64,000 nt of DNA from Lucifuga dentata (GCA_014773175.1 VXCM01002819.1:62001-126000); one strand, 5' to 3'; shown: positions 21,913 to 33,374, numbered from the stretch's first letter. Notes: generated by a model not told the origin, from the sequence alone. Made by a program: numbers and translations.

Positions 21913-22166
21913 CCATTACACTCTATAAATGGGGCAGCAAAAAAATGAGACAGAGAAATTTATATTGATATCGAGGAACTTCCTTTGTAAAGTTTGAGAA
22001 GTTTGACAATATTAGATGGTCTGCATGGCGGCACTTTGCTGAAAATATGGAGGCGTCTGCCAGCCAAGCAGAATTAGCTTCTCACACATGATATTTTGGT
22101 ATTTTGCAGCTCACCTTCCTCAGACTGCAGCAGCAGAAGCTGATAATCAATCTCTGCAAAGATTAG
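21314..22166. other. Single-copy stretch with poly(A) and long (GT)n
   Basis: An A run broken by an N lies at about 21459-21494, and a (GT)n of about 27 units at about 21855-21910. The rest is unique. The 117-codon frame at 21182-21535 starts in the Tc1-like MITE and ends in the poly(A), so it is not a gene. Confidence 0.5.
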
Positions 22167-22289
22167 GCTGGATATCTTTGGTTCATTTACATAACTTTTT
22201 TAGTATCAGACTTTAAAAAAAAAAAGTNGCTGGATATCTTTGGTTCATTTACATAACTTTTTTAGTATCAGACTTTAAAAAAAAAAAGT
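22167..22289. other. Assembly artefact: 61-bp duplicate around one N
   Basis: Positions 22167-22227 and 22229-22289 are the same 61 bp in direct orientation around the N at 22228. Confidence 0.85.
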
Positions 22290-22499
22290 GCACCCCTGTA
22301 TAGTCACATGACCTAGAATTTCTTATTTTTGGTAATGTTTGTATCTTGCACTTTTAAATTCCATATCAAATGGGTTTTTCTAAAAACTAAACCAAACGCA
22401 CTCCAGCCCAGTCCAAGAGGAGGCGCCCATTTTTAACAAACCTCCCACACAAGGCCACCAAAATGATCGAAACCCAGCGGGCGAGTGGGTGTCATGGAT

Positions 22500-22770
22500 A
22501 GTCCTTCCCTCTCTCTCCTCTCTCTCTCCTCTCCTTCTCCCTCTGCCATCCCTCCATCCATCCCCTCTAATCCTGACGGTGTTAATTGAAAGTCAGGAGA
22601 GGGCACTCTCGCGGTTTCATTATTAATTTAACACTCAGGGTAACTTAAAGTGCAATTTTCACCCACATGTGGAACAGAAAAATCAATGGCCACAACAGCG
22701 GCGAGCATCAAGGTTGATTACTGATGCACGAGGAGAGCAGGGCGAGACGGTGCTACTTGAGGAGAAGGAG
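22500..22770. other. Single-copy island, candidate conserved noncoding element
   Basis: After a C/T-rich lead-in (22500-22560), 22570-22770 has balanced composition, with TTAATTGAAAG and TTATTAATTTAACACTCAG homeodomain-like AT cores. It is bounded on the right by a (GT)n at 22774-22810. Inference only. Confidence 0.3.

Positions 22771-22773
<3 letters not shown>

Positions 22774-22810
<37 letters not shown>
22774..22810. repeat. (GT)n microsatellite
   Basis: An uninterrupted run of about 18 GT units. Confidence 0.95.
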
Positions 22811-22811
<1 letters not shown>

Positions 22812-23335
22812 TGGGTGGTTTTTGCTAAGTGCTTCAGGTACACCGACCCTGTTTTGACACCTTTTTCCGTAACACAAAGCAGCGGGTAAACACCAAGACG
22901 TTATCTGCTGATTATAAAATTACACCGGATTTGTTCATGTCTGCACTTGTTTTGTTTTTTTGTTTTTTTGTTTTGTTTTGTTTTTTTCACTTATCTGCTC
23001 GTGCATTTATGTTGCATTTGCATGCATGTGTGCGTGTGCTTTTCCACGTTTAACTGTGCACATACATGAATCTGTGTCTTATTATCGCTCACTGTGCACT
23101 GATCGGCCCTGTGCTGAGGATTAAATGGGGGAAATAAAGGTATATTGCTCGGTAATGCAATCTGTCATCAGGTTGAGAGATGAGCAGGCTGCCCTTTGCG
23201 CCGCGCGGGCTCGCAGATGATTTAGAGCGAGCAGATGGAAAATTCTAATATGTTAGCCTAACCCCCGAACGGCTAAGAGCTAATTTATTTCAAAACCCTA
23301 CGCAAGAATTACAGTTTCTTCCTCGGATGCCTCGT
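22811..23335. other. Single-copy island, candidate conserved noncoding element
   Basis: A GTTTTTTTG-rich run at about 22955-22987 interrupts otherwise unique sequence. From about 23090 to 23330 the composition is balanced and unusually GC- and CpG-containing for this window (TTTGCGCCGCGCGGGCTCGC). This is the most enhancer-like texture in the first third of the window, although conservation cannot be tested here. Confidence 0.35.
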
Positions 23336-24086
23336 TTTTTTTTTTTTTTCCTCTCTCACTCAGTGTTCTCTTTCTCTCTCACATCCTTTTCATTATCAAA
23401 GGCAAGGGAGAAAGACAAAAAAAGGTGCAAAACTCTCTGCAGCACCTTGAGTATTTGCTATTTAACCCACATCAAAGCACCCGGTTGTAGGATTTATACC
23501 TTTACCGAAGTTTAATTTTAACTACATTTTACAGTGCAGCAATTAATTGAAAATATGACACTTTAAGGCAAGGTAAAACACAATTTTTTAAAAAAGGGAT
23601 GAAATTGCAATTTATAGGTAGTAGACTCTCTGCCAGGACATTACTCTTCTCATCCAGCCATGATGTATTCCAGTACTTCATTTTTAGCAATTTCAAGAGC
23701 TTTACATGTTAATTTGGTTATTTTAATTCATGACCAGGATGTTATGCAGCCCATACTGAATTACTTCTTGACTGAGGACCACTAATAGNCCCCCCATCCT
23801 TACCTCCAAATCCTGTACAAATGACACAAACACACAAAATCTCACCTACACACACAAAAAGCGTAAGGCCAAAAACTGCACATGCACAGACAAACACACA
23901 CAATTACCCTGTTAATTAAGAAAACACACACACACGCGTGCATAGAGGAACATATTCAGCCCGCTTTCCCTCCTCCTTGTTTGCATCTGGTTGGATGAGG
24001 TATTTCACTGTGCTCATCCCTAAGTGGACACGTCTGTCTTGATAAACACTTTATGCAGATCAGCTTCCACTTGTTTTCCTGTCTTG

Positions 24087-24120
<34 letters not shown>
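23336..24120. other. Single-copy stretch with CA-rich and (GA)n segments
   Basis: A T run lies at 23334-23350, scattered (CA) words between 23826 and 23940, an N before a C run at 23789, and a (GA)n at about 24089-24120. No gene recognised. Confidence 0.5.
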
Positions 24121-24124
<4 letters not shown>

Positions 24125-24470
24125 ATACCTCTCTAATTGACCCATTTGGCTGCTTCTCTGCCCACAGGAGGGGGGCCTCGGCTTTTAATGTTTGATCGGC
24201 CTAATTTCCCCAACACATCATTAGGGGCCATCTTCATCCACCGACTCTTAATAACCTCTTTATGAGGCGAATGGATGCCGTTAAAAGTCTTTGTCTCTCT
24301 TGTCTCTCTCATCCCTCTCCCCGGGTCCTGGACCCTCCTCGTCCTCCTAATTAAGTCAGATGTTTCAAAATATGGTAATGGGACCTGAACCTGTTTGAAT
24401 TGAATGAGCGAGCGTCTCCCGGACTCCTTTGCCATTTACATAATTTCATTATCAGGTAAAACACACTAAT
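24121..24470. other. Single-copy island, candidate conserved noncoding element
   Basis: It directly follows a (GA)n and precedes a GT-rich segment. Contains TCTAATTGACCCATTTGG, TCGGCCTAATTTCCCC, CCTAATTAAGTCAG and TACATAATTTCATTATCAGG, that is several TAATT cores in balanced sequence. A 100-codon minus-strand frame (24133-24435) spans it but has no recognised domain. Confidence 0.35.
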
Positions 24471-24800
24471 TGTTTGAGAGTGTGTGTGTGTTTGTGTGAG
24501 TGAGTGGATGCATGGGGTGAGCCAGCGGTTTCTGGCAGAAATGCAGCACTAATTACAAAGAGAGTGGCTGCACTCCAGAGCCGCGGCGTGTAAAAGCAAC
24601 AAGCCATTTACATGCAGGCTAATAGATTCCTGAGCACCAGACTGGCCATTCCAACAGTGTAGGGCAACATTTTCAGAGCAAATCTTATGTTTTATTACAC
24701 ATTGTATCCTAATAATAGGTCAGCACTTACAGTCCTAATGCACAAGGCAACAAGCCGATTATTCTTGTTCGTTTAGCGTTTAGTGGCGGCTTCGTTTTGA
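24471..24800. other. Single-copy stretch with GT-rich start
   Basis: A broken GT run at about 24479-24505 is followed by unique sequence of balanced composition. No gene recognised. Confidence 0.4.
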
Positions 24801-24802
24801 CG

Positions 24803-25147
24803 TTTGTGAATCAATCAACCAATCAATCAAGCTTTATTTATATTGCAACTTTTATACAACTAAATGCAATTCAAAGTGCTTTACAGGCAATTGGCACATT
24901 TCAGAAGTATTAAAAACAGAATAATAGTAAATAAAAGCAGCCATAAGATGATACAAAAAATAAGCAGTAAGGAAAAAAGATCCTCAGGAACCCTGTTCCA
25001 GCGGCTTGGAGTGTAATGGCTAAAGGCTGCATCGACGAAAGCGATTACTGGAGAAACAAACCCATCAGATGCTGCTTCTCTAGCTGCTGCAAAAGTAAAA
25101 AAAAAAACCATTTAAATAAAATCAGAATAAGATCTGTCATTATACGT
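24803..25147 (-). pseudogene. LINE 3' end relic
   Basis: The plus strand starts with AATCAATCAAGCTTTATTTA and continues to AATTCAAAGTGCTTTACAGG, a 3'-terminal pattern widely seen in fish LINE copies (recall). Further up the minus strand, 24950-25040 encodes PSRWNRVPEDLF, which fits the LWNSLP-type C-terminal tail of LINE reverse transcriptases. The copy is interrupted at 25147 by a hAT element. Only the last part of the ORF and the 3' tail remain. Confidence 0.65.
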
Positions 25148-25226
25148 CAGGGGTCTCAAANTAAAAAAAAAAACCATTTAAATAAAATCAGAATAAGATC
25201 TGTCATTATACGTCAGGGGTCTCAAA
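25096..25226. other. Assembly artefact: 65-bp duplicate around one N
   Basis: Positions 25096-25160 and 25162-25226 are the same 65 bp in direct orientation around the N at 25161. The unit contains the left target site and left tip of the neighbouring hAT element, so that tip appears twice (25148 and 25214). Confidence 0.85.
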
Positions 25227-26172
25227 GTCAAATTACCTGAGGGCCAATGGCCAGGCTCTGACCTCCCGAGGGGTCACTTGAACAATTGAAAGAAAAAAAA
25301 AAACATTCCATGCAACGATATACATACAGTCTTTGTTGATTTCTCACTCTTGNAAAGAAAAAAAAAAACATTCCATGCAACGATATACATACAGTCTTTG
25401 TTGATTTCTCACTCTTGCTGCAGCTGGACACCTGGCAGAGCTTCTGCTGACAGAGAGGAGTGGTATTTGCTTTAAGAGTGTGAGCAGTGGACACTGAGAA
25501 TGGATGTGAGCATCACTCAGTCTTGATCTGTATTTTGACCAATGCATCTGTCCCTCTCCTCATCCTGCTACTTGGCATACTCTCTATGTGTTTTGTGAAA
25601 TAACTTCACTTCAGATTATATTCCTTCAGAACGGCCACTTTCTACTTACAAATAAGATAGACAGGAGACACCTTATACTCCACAAAAAATAAGCAGTTAT
25701 CCATTTCTCTTGAAATTGGTGATGCTTCAGGTAAGCTTTTCCTTTATTTTTAGAAAGTGACATTTTGAACAAGCGCTGTGCTCTTTACTCGAATCCTCTG
25801 CAATGTCAGCGTTTGGTGTAGCTAGCAAAAGTAGCTACACAAAATTAGCATAACCGTCCATTTGGCTGCTGCATCATATCCGATCACAAGCGCTTATCAA
25901 GTGAGTCACAAACCTGAAGATGAGCGGACTGCTAATGGTCACGATTTCTTTTCTCCTGTTTTTTTTTTTTTTTTTTTTTNTTTTTTTTTTTTTTTTTTTG
26001 TCATATTTCAAATGCAATAATAGAAATATGTATTTCGAGGGAAAAAATTTAATTGCTCATTTAATTGCTCATGCGGGCCAAACATAATGATGAATGATCA
26101 GGCATACTGAGGGCTTTAAGCTGGTGGCTCACGGGCTGCATCTGGTCCGCAGGCTGACACTCTGAGACTCTG
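25214..26172. mobile_element. hAT element, non-autonomous, with 8-bp target duplication
   Basis: The left end is CAGGGGTCTCAAAGTC and the right end, at 26172, reads as CAGAGTCTCAGAGTGTC on the other strand. TTATACGT precedes the left end (25206-25213) and follows the right end (26173-26180), a perfect 8-bp target duplication typical of hAT transposons. The interior has long A and T runs, one with an N at 25980, plus an artefactual 64-bp duplicate (25289-25417). No transposase motif is visible. It sits at the edge of a LINE relic, so it is younger than that LINE. Confidence 0.85.
25289..25417. other. Assembly artefact: 64-bp duplicate around one N
   Basis: Positions 25289-25352 and 25354-25417 are the same 64 bp in direct orientation around the N at 25353, inside the hAT element. 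Confidence 0.85.
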
Positions 26173-26180
26173 TTATACGT

Positions 26181-27013
26181 ACATGAAAGAGTCATGATGC
26201 ATTTGTATAAAGGACAACAAACTGACCTATCTGGATTGTAAAGTTTCTATTACAAAGGGGTCCAAACTGAGCATGGAGGTGTGCAGGAAACCCACCACAC
26301 AGACCACCACCTTCATTTTGGTTCACAAAATCCTAAAAAAATAAATAAATTAGGATGAATCTGCAATGCTGCACCTTTGGGAAGAATCTACTTCCACAGA
26401 CACCAGAGTCAGGGAACACAGACACAGACCAAAATCATGCGGTTATCCTAAATGAGGATTTGTCAAATCACAAACCGGGGCAGCCAAAAGCTATTTGTAA
26501 ATACTCAGCTTGTTATTAGCTTGTTTTTTACACTTATCAAAACAGCAACAGAGACTTTTTAAAGAAGATGGAAAACTACACATAGGAGGCAAAAACCTTT
26601 CTATTTCTGTAGATGAAGAGATCCAGAGAGACTCATCCACTTGAGAAAATAATTCAAAAGATCTTGTAACATTTATCAGAACTCAGAATTACTCATAAGA
26701 CAAAGCAGTGTTTTGGTACTTTAAGCACAGTAGGAATCAAGCATGAACTCACTGCTGGAACTTATCATTCCTACTCTGAATAGCTGCGGGTAAAGTTGTT
26801 CGTAATTTAGTTCCGAACATCCTGGTCTCTGTTATGTTAGCTTAGAATCCAGATCAGACCAGCTGAAAAAGCTACAGAACTGCTAACACTCTGTGTGTAA
26901 TATTGTGTGTTTGCTGTCCTTCCCCATCATGTCCAGCTAATGACAACATGTTGACATCCTGCTTCTTTTCTGTGCACGTGTGTGTGTTTCCTCCTGCAGT
27001 GTTTTTGTGCAGA

Positions 27014-27047
<34 letters not shown>

Positions 27048-27285
27048 TGACCATCTCTCCCTGTATCACGCAACCAAACTCCCCATACATGCAATGGACT
27101 CCACAACAAAATAATTAAGATCAGCTGATGCCTCCTGACATGCAGCGAGCCAGGATATAAAGCAAGAAAAGGAATGACAAATACAATATAAAAATACAAT
27201 ATATAGCCAACTGCAAAACAATCATTTGGAGATTTTCTTATGAATATGAGAATTGTTTCAGCCTCATTTTCCTCTCAGATTTTTC
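26181..27285. other. Single-copy stretch with (CA)n
   Basis: Mostly unique sequence. A (CA)n lies at about 27016-27046. Frames at 26872-27199 run through this microsatellite and are not genes. Confidence 0.5.
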
Positions 27286-27289
27286 TGCT

Positions 27290-27375
27290 TATTGTTTATT
27301 TCATTGGATCCCCATTAGTTGATGCTTCCACAACAGCTGTTCTTCCTGGGATCTACTCCATCAGCATAATAAAAT
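27290..27375 (-). mobile_element. LINE 3'-terminal fragment
   Basis: Plus-strand TTTATTTCATTGGATCCCCA, TTAGTTGATGCTTCC and CTGTTCTTCCTGGGATC read on the minus strand as a tail ending AATGGGGATCCAATGAAATA. This is a common 3' end in fish non-LTR retrotransposons, by recall. No coding part is recognised upstream on the minus strand. Confidence 0.5.
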
Positions 27376-27940
27376 CTCACATTTAATAAAAAAATAAAAA
27401 ATAAATTTAAGAAGTCCAATCATGGCATTCATCTACATGACCTAAAACTACATCATATCATATCCAAATACATCACAAATGATGAACCTTGCAGTATACA
27501 GGATATAGTCTAATCTGACCTCTGACCTCAGTGATTCACCCTCTGCCAACCAAGAACAGACAGTTAATCAGGAATCTAAACTGCACCACGTTAGCTAACA
27601 AAAGTTCTCAACACCAGTGTATCATGTAATGCTACACAGTCTTTAGTCATGCAGATAATATGACTTTAAATCGTCGTGTCAGAGAAAGAAAAATGTAAAG
27701 ACAGAAAGTTGAAGCACAAATGTTGCCAAGTGAGGACTGAGTATGTTTGTTTTAAATCGAGTGACAGCGTTTGATTTTATTCTGTACATGGGAAAGGTGT
27801 ATTTTTTCCCATTTTTGTATTTGTGTTTCTGTAGCAAAAAAAAAGCAACATGAAGTCTTAAAGTGCCAAAGTCCTTTTTCATTATCCTTTTTTTTAATTG
27901 TCGTCAGTCAAGTAATTTAAGAGCTTTTGATCATTGTTTC
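27376..27940. other. AT-rich single-copy stretch
   Basis: Unique AT-rich sequence, possibly including diverged LINE 3' untranslated sequence. No gene recognised. Confidence 0.4.
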
Positions 27941-27942
27941 CT

Positions 27943-28022
<80 letters not shown>

Positions 28023-28059
28023 TCTCCCTCTTTCTGTGTGTGTGTGTGTGTGGTGTGTG
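27943..28059. repeat. (CT)n followed by (GT)n
   Basis: A (CT)n with a few TTT interruptions from about 27943 to 28033 runs into a (GT)n up to about 28060. A further (GT)n lies at about 28203-28233. Confidence 0.9.
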
Positions 28060-28482
28060 TGTACATTTTAATGAGAGATACTCCCCCCCCATTAAATCAT
28101 TATTTACTGAGCCTGTCCATGTCTCCACCTTTGATATCACACACACACACACTCTTTTCCTCAGCAGTATCTGTGCCTTCTTCCACTCCCTGACATGCAG
28201 GAATGTGTGTGTTTGTGTGTGTGTGTGTGTGTGTCTACGTTGCCATCGGAGGGCAAGCATGGCAGCCTGCTCTCTTCCCTCCCTTTATGTCATTTGCCAT
28301 TTACACCAAATGGTTATTCATTACCAGACAGGATGAGGCGGCGAGGAATCAGCTGCTCTGGCGTCATCATCAGGATCAGATCTACACAAAATAATCTGGT
28401 TCTCATTCTGAATTATATCCACCTTAACCACTCATGTCACCTTGTTCACATTTCTGCCGTAATATAACAGGGAGTATTTGTT

Positions 28483-28690
28483 GAAAAGTGTCAAAGTGTC
28501 AAAACTTGGCACCTATAGAAATGCATCCAATAAGACAAACCCGTAGGTCCTGAACTGCCCGAAAAGCTTCATTCATTCACCTGGTTAGACACGCCCACCT
28601 GAGTACGAGCCTACTAATGTTTGGTCATCACCTGTGTTTCACAGTCTGTGGGTGTTACCAGGTCAGGCCTGAAGCAGCTGGCCAATCAGA
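28483..28690 (+). repeat. Dispersed repeat C, copy 2
   Basis: Shares the ordered blocks listed for 6550-6795, including TTGGCACCTATAGAAAT and TAAGACAAACCC, and continues into GTTAGACACGCCCACCTGAG. The two copies differ by several indels. Superfamily unknown. Confidence 0.55.
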
Positions 28691-29239
28691 ACAGTCCGCT
28701 GGGACCGTTAAAAATCCAAATTTCTAATATATACACTTGAAATTTTGTCAGAGTGGATCTGACGCCAAGACATCGGATGGGTTTAATCTCCCACCGTTCT
28801 GTTCTTTCTGCCTCATTTTTTACATTCTGTGTGGGATGTCCAGGGGTATTTCATTTTTGAAAAGATAACCAAAAACTCATAGTTATGTTACAGAAATGAA
28901 GTTCAATAATCTTGTTTTTTCTTTTTTTTTCTTTTCTTTTTTTTTTTTTANAAAAAAAAAAAAAAAAAACAGGTGTTTTTCTGGGCATTTTGAGAGAGGA
29001 CCTTAATGAGACAGCCTAAAAGCAGCCTGTTATCACTCAGTGTGCACAGTGTTTTTTTGTTTTGTTTTTTTTGCACATGAAAGCATTGTAAAGGTTTCAA
29101 ACTAAATTGTAAATGAAAATAAGAAGATGGAAATCTGCATAAAATATCCCATTTAAAGTTCAAATGTAAACAAGCAAACAAGAAAAGATGATTTTTTTTT
29201 AACGATTCATCGCCTGACTAGATAAACTTTAGAAATCAT
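28691..29239. other. Single-copy stretch with homopolymer joint
   Basis: A T-rich run meets an A run through an N at about 28951, which looks like a joint between contigs ending in homopolymers. The rest is AT-rich and unique. Confidence 0.45.
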
Positions 29240-29827
29240 TTAAAGGACCATACCATCCATTTTGCATGTTTGAGCCTAATATATTCATTTTACATACACG
29301 TAACATCACTGACAATCATTTCCCAAAGCATACTACTGGAACAGTGAATTAAAAATGTTTTTCCTACCTTCCAGACCACCATTGATTTCAGTTCATTCTG
29401 GTACGCTATTAAAATCAATTTGTTGATACTTGAAACGTTCTTGGGATAGATAATCCATCATTGTGCACAAGACTGTATTCAGTTTTTTAGAAGTTACATA
29501 ATTTTAACATTTAAGCGCAATAAAAAGTGTGGAGTGAATGTATGTCTCTACCAGGGAATATAGTCCCAAAAGAAGACCTGCATTTACGGAAAAATTTAAA
29601 AGACCGTGACTTCATAAGGCTGCAAACAATGAGCAGGAGAAACATGCATTTTTAAGGTGGGTGTATCACTTTAATATTTGATTTTGAAAGATTAAGAGAT
29701 TTTGCAAAATATCAGGAAAGCTGAAATACGGTTTTATCCTTTGGGAAATGATTGTCAGTAATGTAACATGTATGAAAATTGAATATATTAGGCTCAAACA
29801 TGCAAAATGGTTGGTATGGTCCTTTAA
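29240..29827 (+). mobile_element. TTAA-MITE, forward, near full length
   Basis: TTAA at both ends (29240-29243 and 29824-29827). Left repeat AGGACCATACCATCCATTTT; right repeat ends GGTTGGTATGGTCCT. The pairing of left and right repeats extends through the CATTTCCCAAAG block, about 90 bp. All internal blocks are present in order. This is a good reference copy for the family. Confidence 0.95.
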
Positions 29828-30094
29828 CAGTCCTTTAGCTCAAATTTGCTCTCAAAGTTTCCCACTTTACTCCACTTGTCTTTGATTCAGTAGAAAAAAG
29901 CATCTTGGTTGAAATAAGGTAGAATAAGTGAGATGACTTCAGCAGCATCGGGGAAATGACTCTTGATTTGGAAAAACAGCAGAAACGAGCTGATTTGCGT
30001 CAGAAACGAGTGGAATTCACTCACTAGCTTGGCAGCTTTTGCCACTTGTTTTACATAAAATGAGATGGATACTTTTGCAGCTGACATTCACACC

Positions 30095-30104
30095 CTCTCT
30101 CTCT

Positions 30105-30137
<33 letters not shown>

Positions 30138-30162
30138 GCACACACACACACACACACACACA
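30095..30162. repeat. (CT)n adjoining (CA)n
   Basis: A (CT)n of about 12 units is followed immediately by a (CA)n with a CG interruption. Confidence 0.9.
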
Positions 30163-30450
30163 GTGGCCTGACACCACATAGCTCTTCATCAGGTGCTGGC
30201 TGTCAGGGCCTCTCGTACGTGCAGGCGATTACCGTGCCCCCTGATTGGGAGGGGGGAGTTTTTTTTTTAAACAAATTAGAGGATAAATAGATACCCCACC
30301 TCCGCCACCATCCACCCCCTCTCCTGTACCCAGCTCCACCCATCCACCCTGTGCCTAATGACGGGGGCCGGGGAGCGGTAATGAAAAACTATACATCACA
30401 ATCAGCCGGACAGTCCTATTCATGGCTATGCATTATGCTCACTAGTCATA
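30163..30450. other. Single-copy island, candidate conserved noncoding element
   Basis: It starts right at the end of a (CA)n and ends near a GAGAG-rich run (about 30488-30520). Balanced composition, with GCCTAATGACGGGGGCC, GCGGTAATGAAAAAC and GCATTATGCTCACTAGTCAT. Inference only. Confidence 0.35.
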
Positions 30451-31031
30451 ATCATCGCCGCTGTGACAGAGGGAGAGATGTGGACTGAGAGAGGAGAGGA
30501 GAGGAGAGGAGAGAGGAGAGAAAAATGGAAAGAAAGAGAAAAAGAATAAAGGAGAGATGAATTGGAGGAAAACTCGAGGGAATGGAACTCAATCAGGCCA
30601 GCACATGCCACTCTTTCTTTACTCTCTCTTCTTTTTTTAAGCATTACCTTTGTGACATGGTGGTATTTGGTGGTATAGATGGTATTTTCCCTGTTGTTAT
30701 GGGTACATTGTGAAATATAGTGAAGTACTGTTGGCAGCATCAAAATCAAAGTAAGGAATAAACAAGGATTTTGTCCAAATGACTGCATGAGCTCACCAGT
30801 TAGCGCAAGAGAAAGTCACCGAAAGTACATTTTGCTATGCATTATGGGAAAACATAGCAGTGTCTAAATGCCTCTTTGACCCATAAGACAGAATTTCCTC
30901 CCAAATAATGCAGCTCATCCTGTTTGAGAAATGAATGTGAGGCCACTTTCCTCATTTTGATTTACATTAATTTATAAACAGAACATCATAATTTTAAACC
31001 TTTAAAGACCCTTAAATGCATCGTGTTAAGA
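30451..31031. other. Purine-rich run then single-copy stretch
   Basis: A (GAGAG)n-like run lies at about 30488-30520, then unique sequence. The 120-codon minus-strand frame at 30426-30788 crosses the purine run and has no domain. Confidence 0.45.
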
Positions 31032-31613
31032 TTAAAGGACTATACCATCCATTTTGCATGTTTGAGCCTAATATATTCAATTTTCATACATGTTACATTA
31101 CTGACAATCATTTCCCAAAGGATAAAACCATATTTCAGCTTTCCTGATGTTTTGCAAAATCTCTTAATCTTTCAAAATCAAATATTCAAGTGATACACCC
31201 ACCTTAAAAATCCATGTTTCTCCTGCTAATAGTTACACAGCCTTATGAAGTCACGGTCATTTAAATTTTTCCATAAACACAGGTCTTCTTTTGGGACTAT
31301 ATTCCCCGGTGGAAGCATACATTTACTCCACGCTTTTTATTGAGCTTAAATGCTAAAATTACATAACTTCTAAAAAAACTTGAATAAACATCTTGTTGGT
31401 GATGATGGATTACCTATCCCAAGAACGTTTCAAGTATCAACAAGTTGATTTTAATAGCAGAATGAACTGAAACCAATGGAGGTCTGGAAGGTAGGAAAAA
31501 CATTTTTAATTCACCATTCCAGTAGTATGCTTTGGAAAATGATTGTCAGAAACGTGTATGAAAATTGAATATATTAGGCTCAAACATGCAAAATAAGTAG
31601 TATGGTCCTTTAA
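31032..31613 (-). mobile_element. TTAA-MITE, reverse, near full length
   Basis: TTAA at both ends. The left end reads AGGACTATACCATCC and the right ends GTATGGTCCT. The internal blocks run in reverse order compared with the 29.2-kb copy: the AAGGATAAAACCATATTTCAG block first, GTCTGGAAGGTAGG last. No coding sequence. Confidence 0.93.
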
Positions 31614-32083
31614 GCTTACAGAGTCTGAAGTTCTTTTTACTTCCATTTTAATTTTCATTACTTTTGTTTTAGAATATTCTTTTCCATAACAGAATATGAA
31701 GGGGAAAATTTGAGAGGAATCATCTTTTATGGCCATCAAACGTGAGCCATTTTCTAGAATCTTTCTTTTTTAGTCAATCAATCAATCATGTTTTTACACC
31801 ACTTTGTAGAATTTTTAAAGATGTTTTTCCTACATGAGATTGTGCAAGGCTAGTTTTTCCCATTTATCCCACCCACTTCACTTTTACGTGCAAGACAGTG
31901 GAGGAGAGATTAAAAATGAATAGCATGAGAAATGCAATATTTAGAGAGGAGGAGGAAGAGAATAATGGAACAATGTTAGTGTGAAAGACAAGAGAGTGAT
32001 ATTGACTTTTTTACCTTCTCCCCTTTCTCTGCCTTTCTTTCTCACTCAAACATGCACACACAAACATCCATCCACACACACAC
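31614..32083. other. Single-copy stretch
   Basis: Unique sequence with a short (TCAA) tandem at about 31776-31788. No gene recognised. Confidence 0.45.
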
Positions 32084-32086
32084 ATA

Positions 32087-32127
<41 letters not shown>
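32084..32127. repeat. (CA)n microsatellite
   Basis: A run of about 20 CA units with one GA interruption near its left edge. Confidence 0.9.
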
Positions 32128-32129
<2 letters not shown>

Positions 32130-32625
32130 ACTCCTGGCTGCTGAGGCTGGAATACACTCGGTGAGAACTGTATTTCAGCAGCTTGTTAACCAGAATATGT
32201 CCTCTACATTGGCTTATTTGGCATCCGCCACATGCTGAGCCTCTTCTGCCATCCACCATCCTGAGCACAATAAATTGTAGATGGTGTGTGTGTGAGTGTG
32301 TGTGCGTTAGAATGTGTAGTTTGCATGTGTTTATGTGTGCCATTTTGTTGGCGGTGGGCAGCAAGCGAGCATTGAAAGACAAAGAGAGAGAAGAAAACAG
32401 AATGACAGACACAAAGTAAGGAAGTGGCAGAGACGTTGCAGGCATGCTCGCATAAATACGCATGTACCCAGAATCCTTTGGGGGAGCTTTGTATTAGGAC
32501 AAAGCTGCGTAATAAAACCCGGATCACATAATCACTTTGACCACAGCGAGGAAACTAGACTAGCTAAAATACCCAGGGGACATATAATAAGGTTCCGCTA
32601 TCAAACATGTTGGGCCCATCTGCCT
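32128..32625. other. Single-copy island, candidate conserved noncoding element
   Basis: Bounded by (CA)n at 32127 and (GT)n at 32630. Two balanced blocks (about 32130-32280 and 32410-32620) are separated by a short GT-rich segment. Open frames here are interrupted by the microsatellites and show no domain. Confidence 0.3.
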
Positions 32626-32784
32626 GCCAGGTGTGTGTGTGTGTGTGTGTGTGCATGCGCGCAGGGTGGGCATGCACATTCAACTCACTAAGTTTAAAGT
32701 ATACACGTACTCTCTCTCTTGCTCCAGACACATACACACAAAACGACAATAAGATAGAAAAAAATGGGTGAGGAACATTTATAT

Positions 32785-32815
<31 letters not shown>

Positions 32816-32960
32816 ACACACTTGCAGACACACACATACATACACTTTTCTCATTGGTCTGTTTTTATAGACTGGTTGCTTACAAGCCACCAAATGTCAC
32901 CGCTGTTGTTAATCCTATACAGGCTGCATAATGAGACAACACTTCACACACTCTCCTTTG

Positions 32961-33019
<59 letters not shown>

Positions 33020-33147
33020 CACCCCTGACCTTGCCCTCACCCGCATCTCATTCTGTTTCATTAAATATGCATATCTTATCACACAACCTCCTCACAAATT
33101 CTCAGTCCGTCTTTCTCTTTCTCTCTTTCACAAACACATGCGCGCGT

Positions 33148-33192
<45 letters not shown>

Positions 33193-33210
33193 NACACACA
33201 CACAAGCCTG
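32626..33210. repeat. Cluster of CA/GT microsatellites
   Basis: A (GT)n at about 32630-32652, (CA)n at about 32786-32811, (GT)n at about 32964-33014 and (CA)n at about 33148-33204 with an N at 33193. Between them are short unique segments. Alternating strand polarity within 600 bp makes this a likely hairpin- or slippage-prone zone. Confidence 0.85.
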
Positions 33211-33374
33211 CATTTCAGCCAGTGAAAAAGGAGCTAGTGAAGAAGAAGGGTGAACCACAAAAAGAGAGAGAGAAAAAATAGAAAAAAGGGAAACAGAGAG
33301 TGAAGGAGAACTATTTTGAGTTGACAGTTTATTCGTTTCTTTGTAGCCGTGCTGTGGAAGAGAAAATGCTGTAA

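Noticed and set aside
27863..28336. 157-codon plus-strand frame
   Set aside because: It runs through (CT)n and (GT)n arrays, and the product is dinucleotide-encoded repeats.
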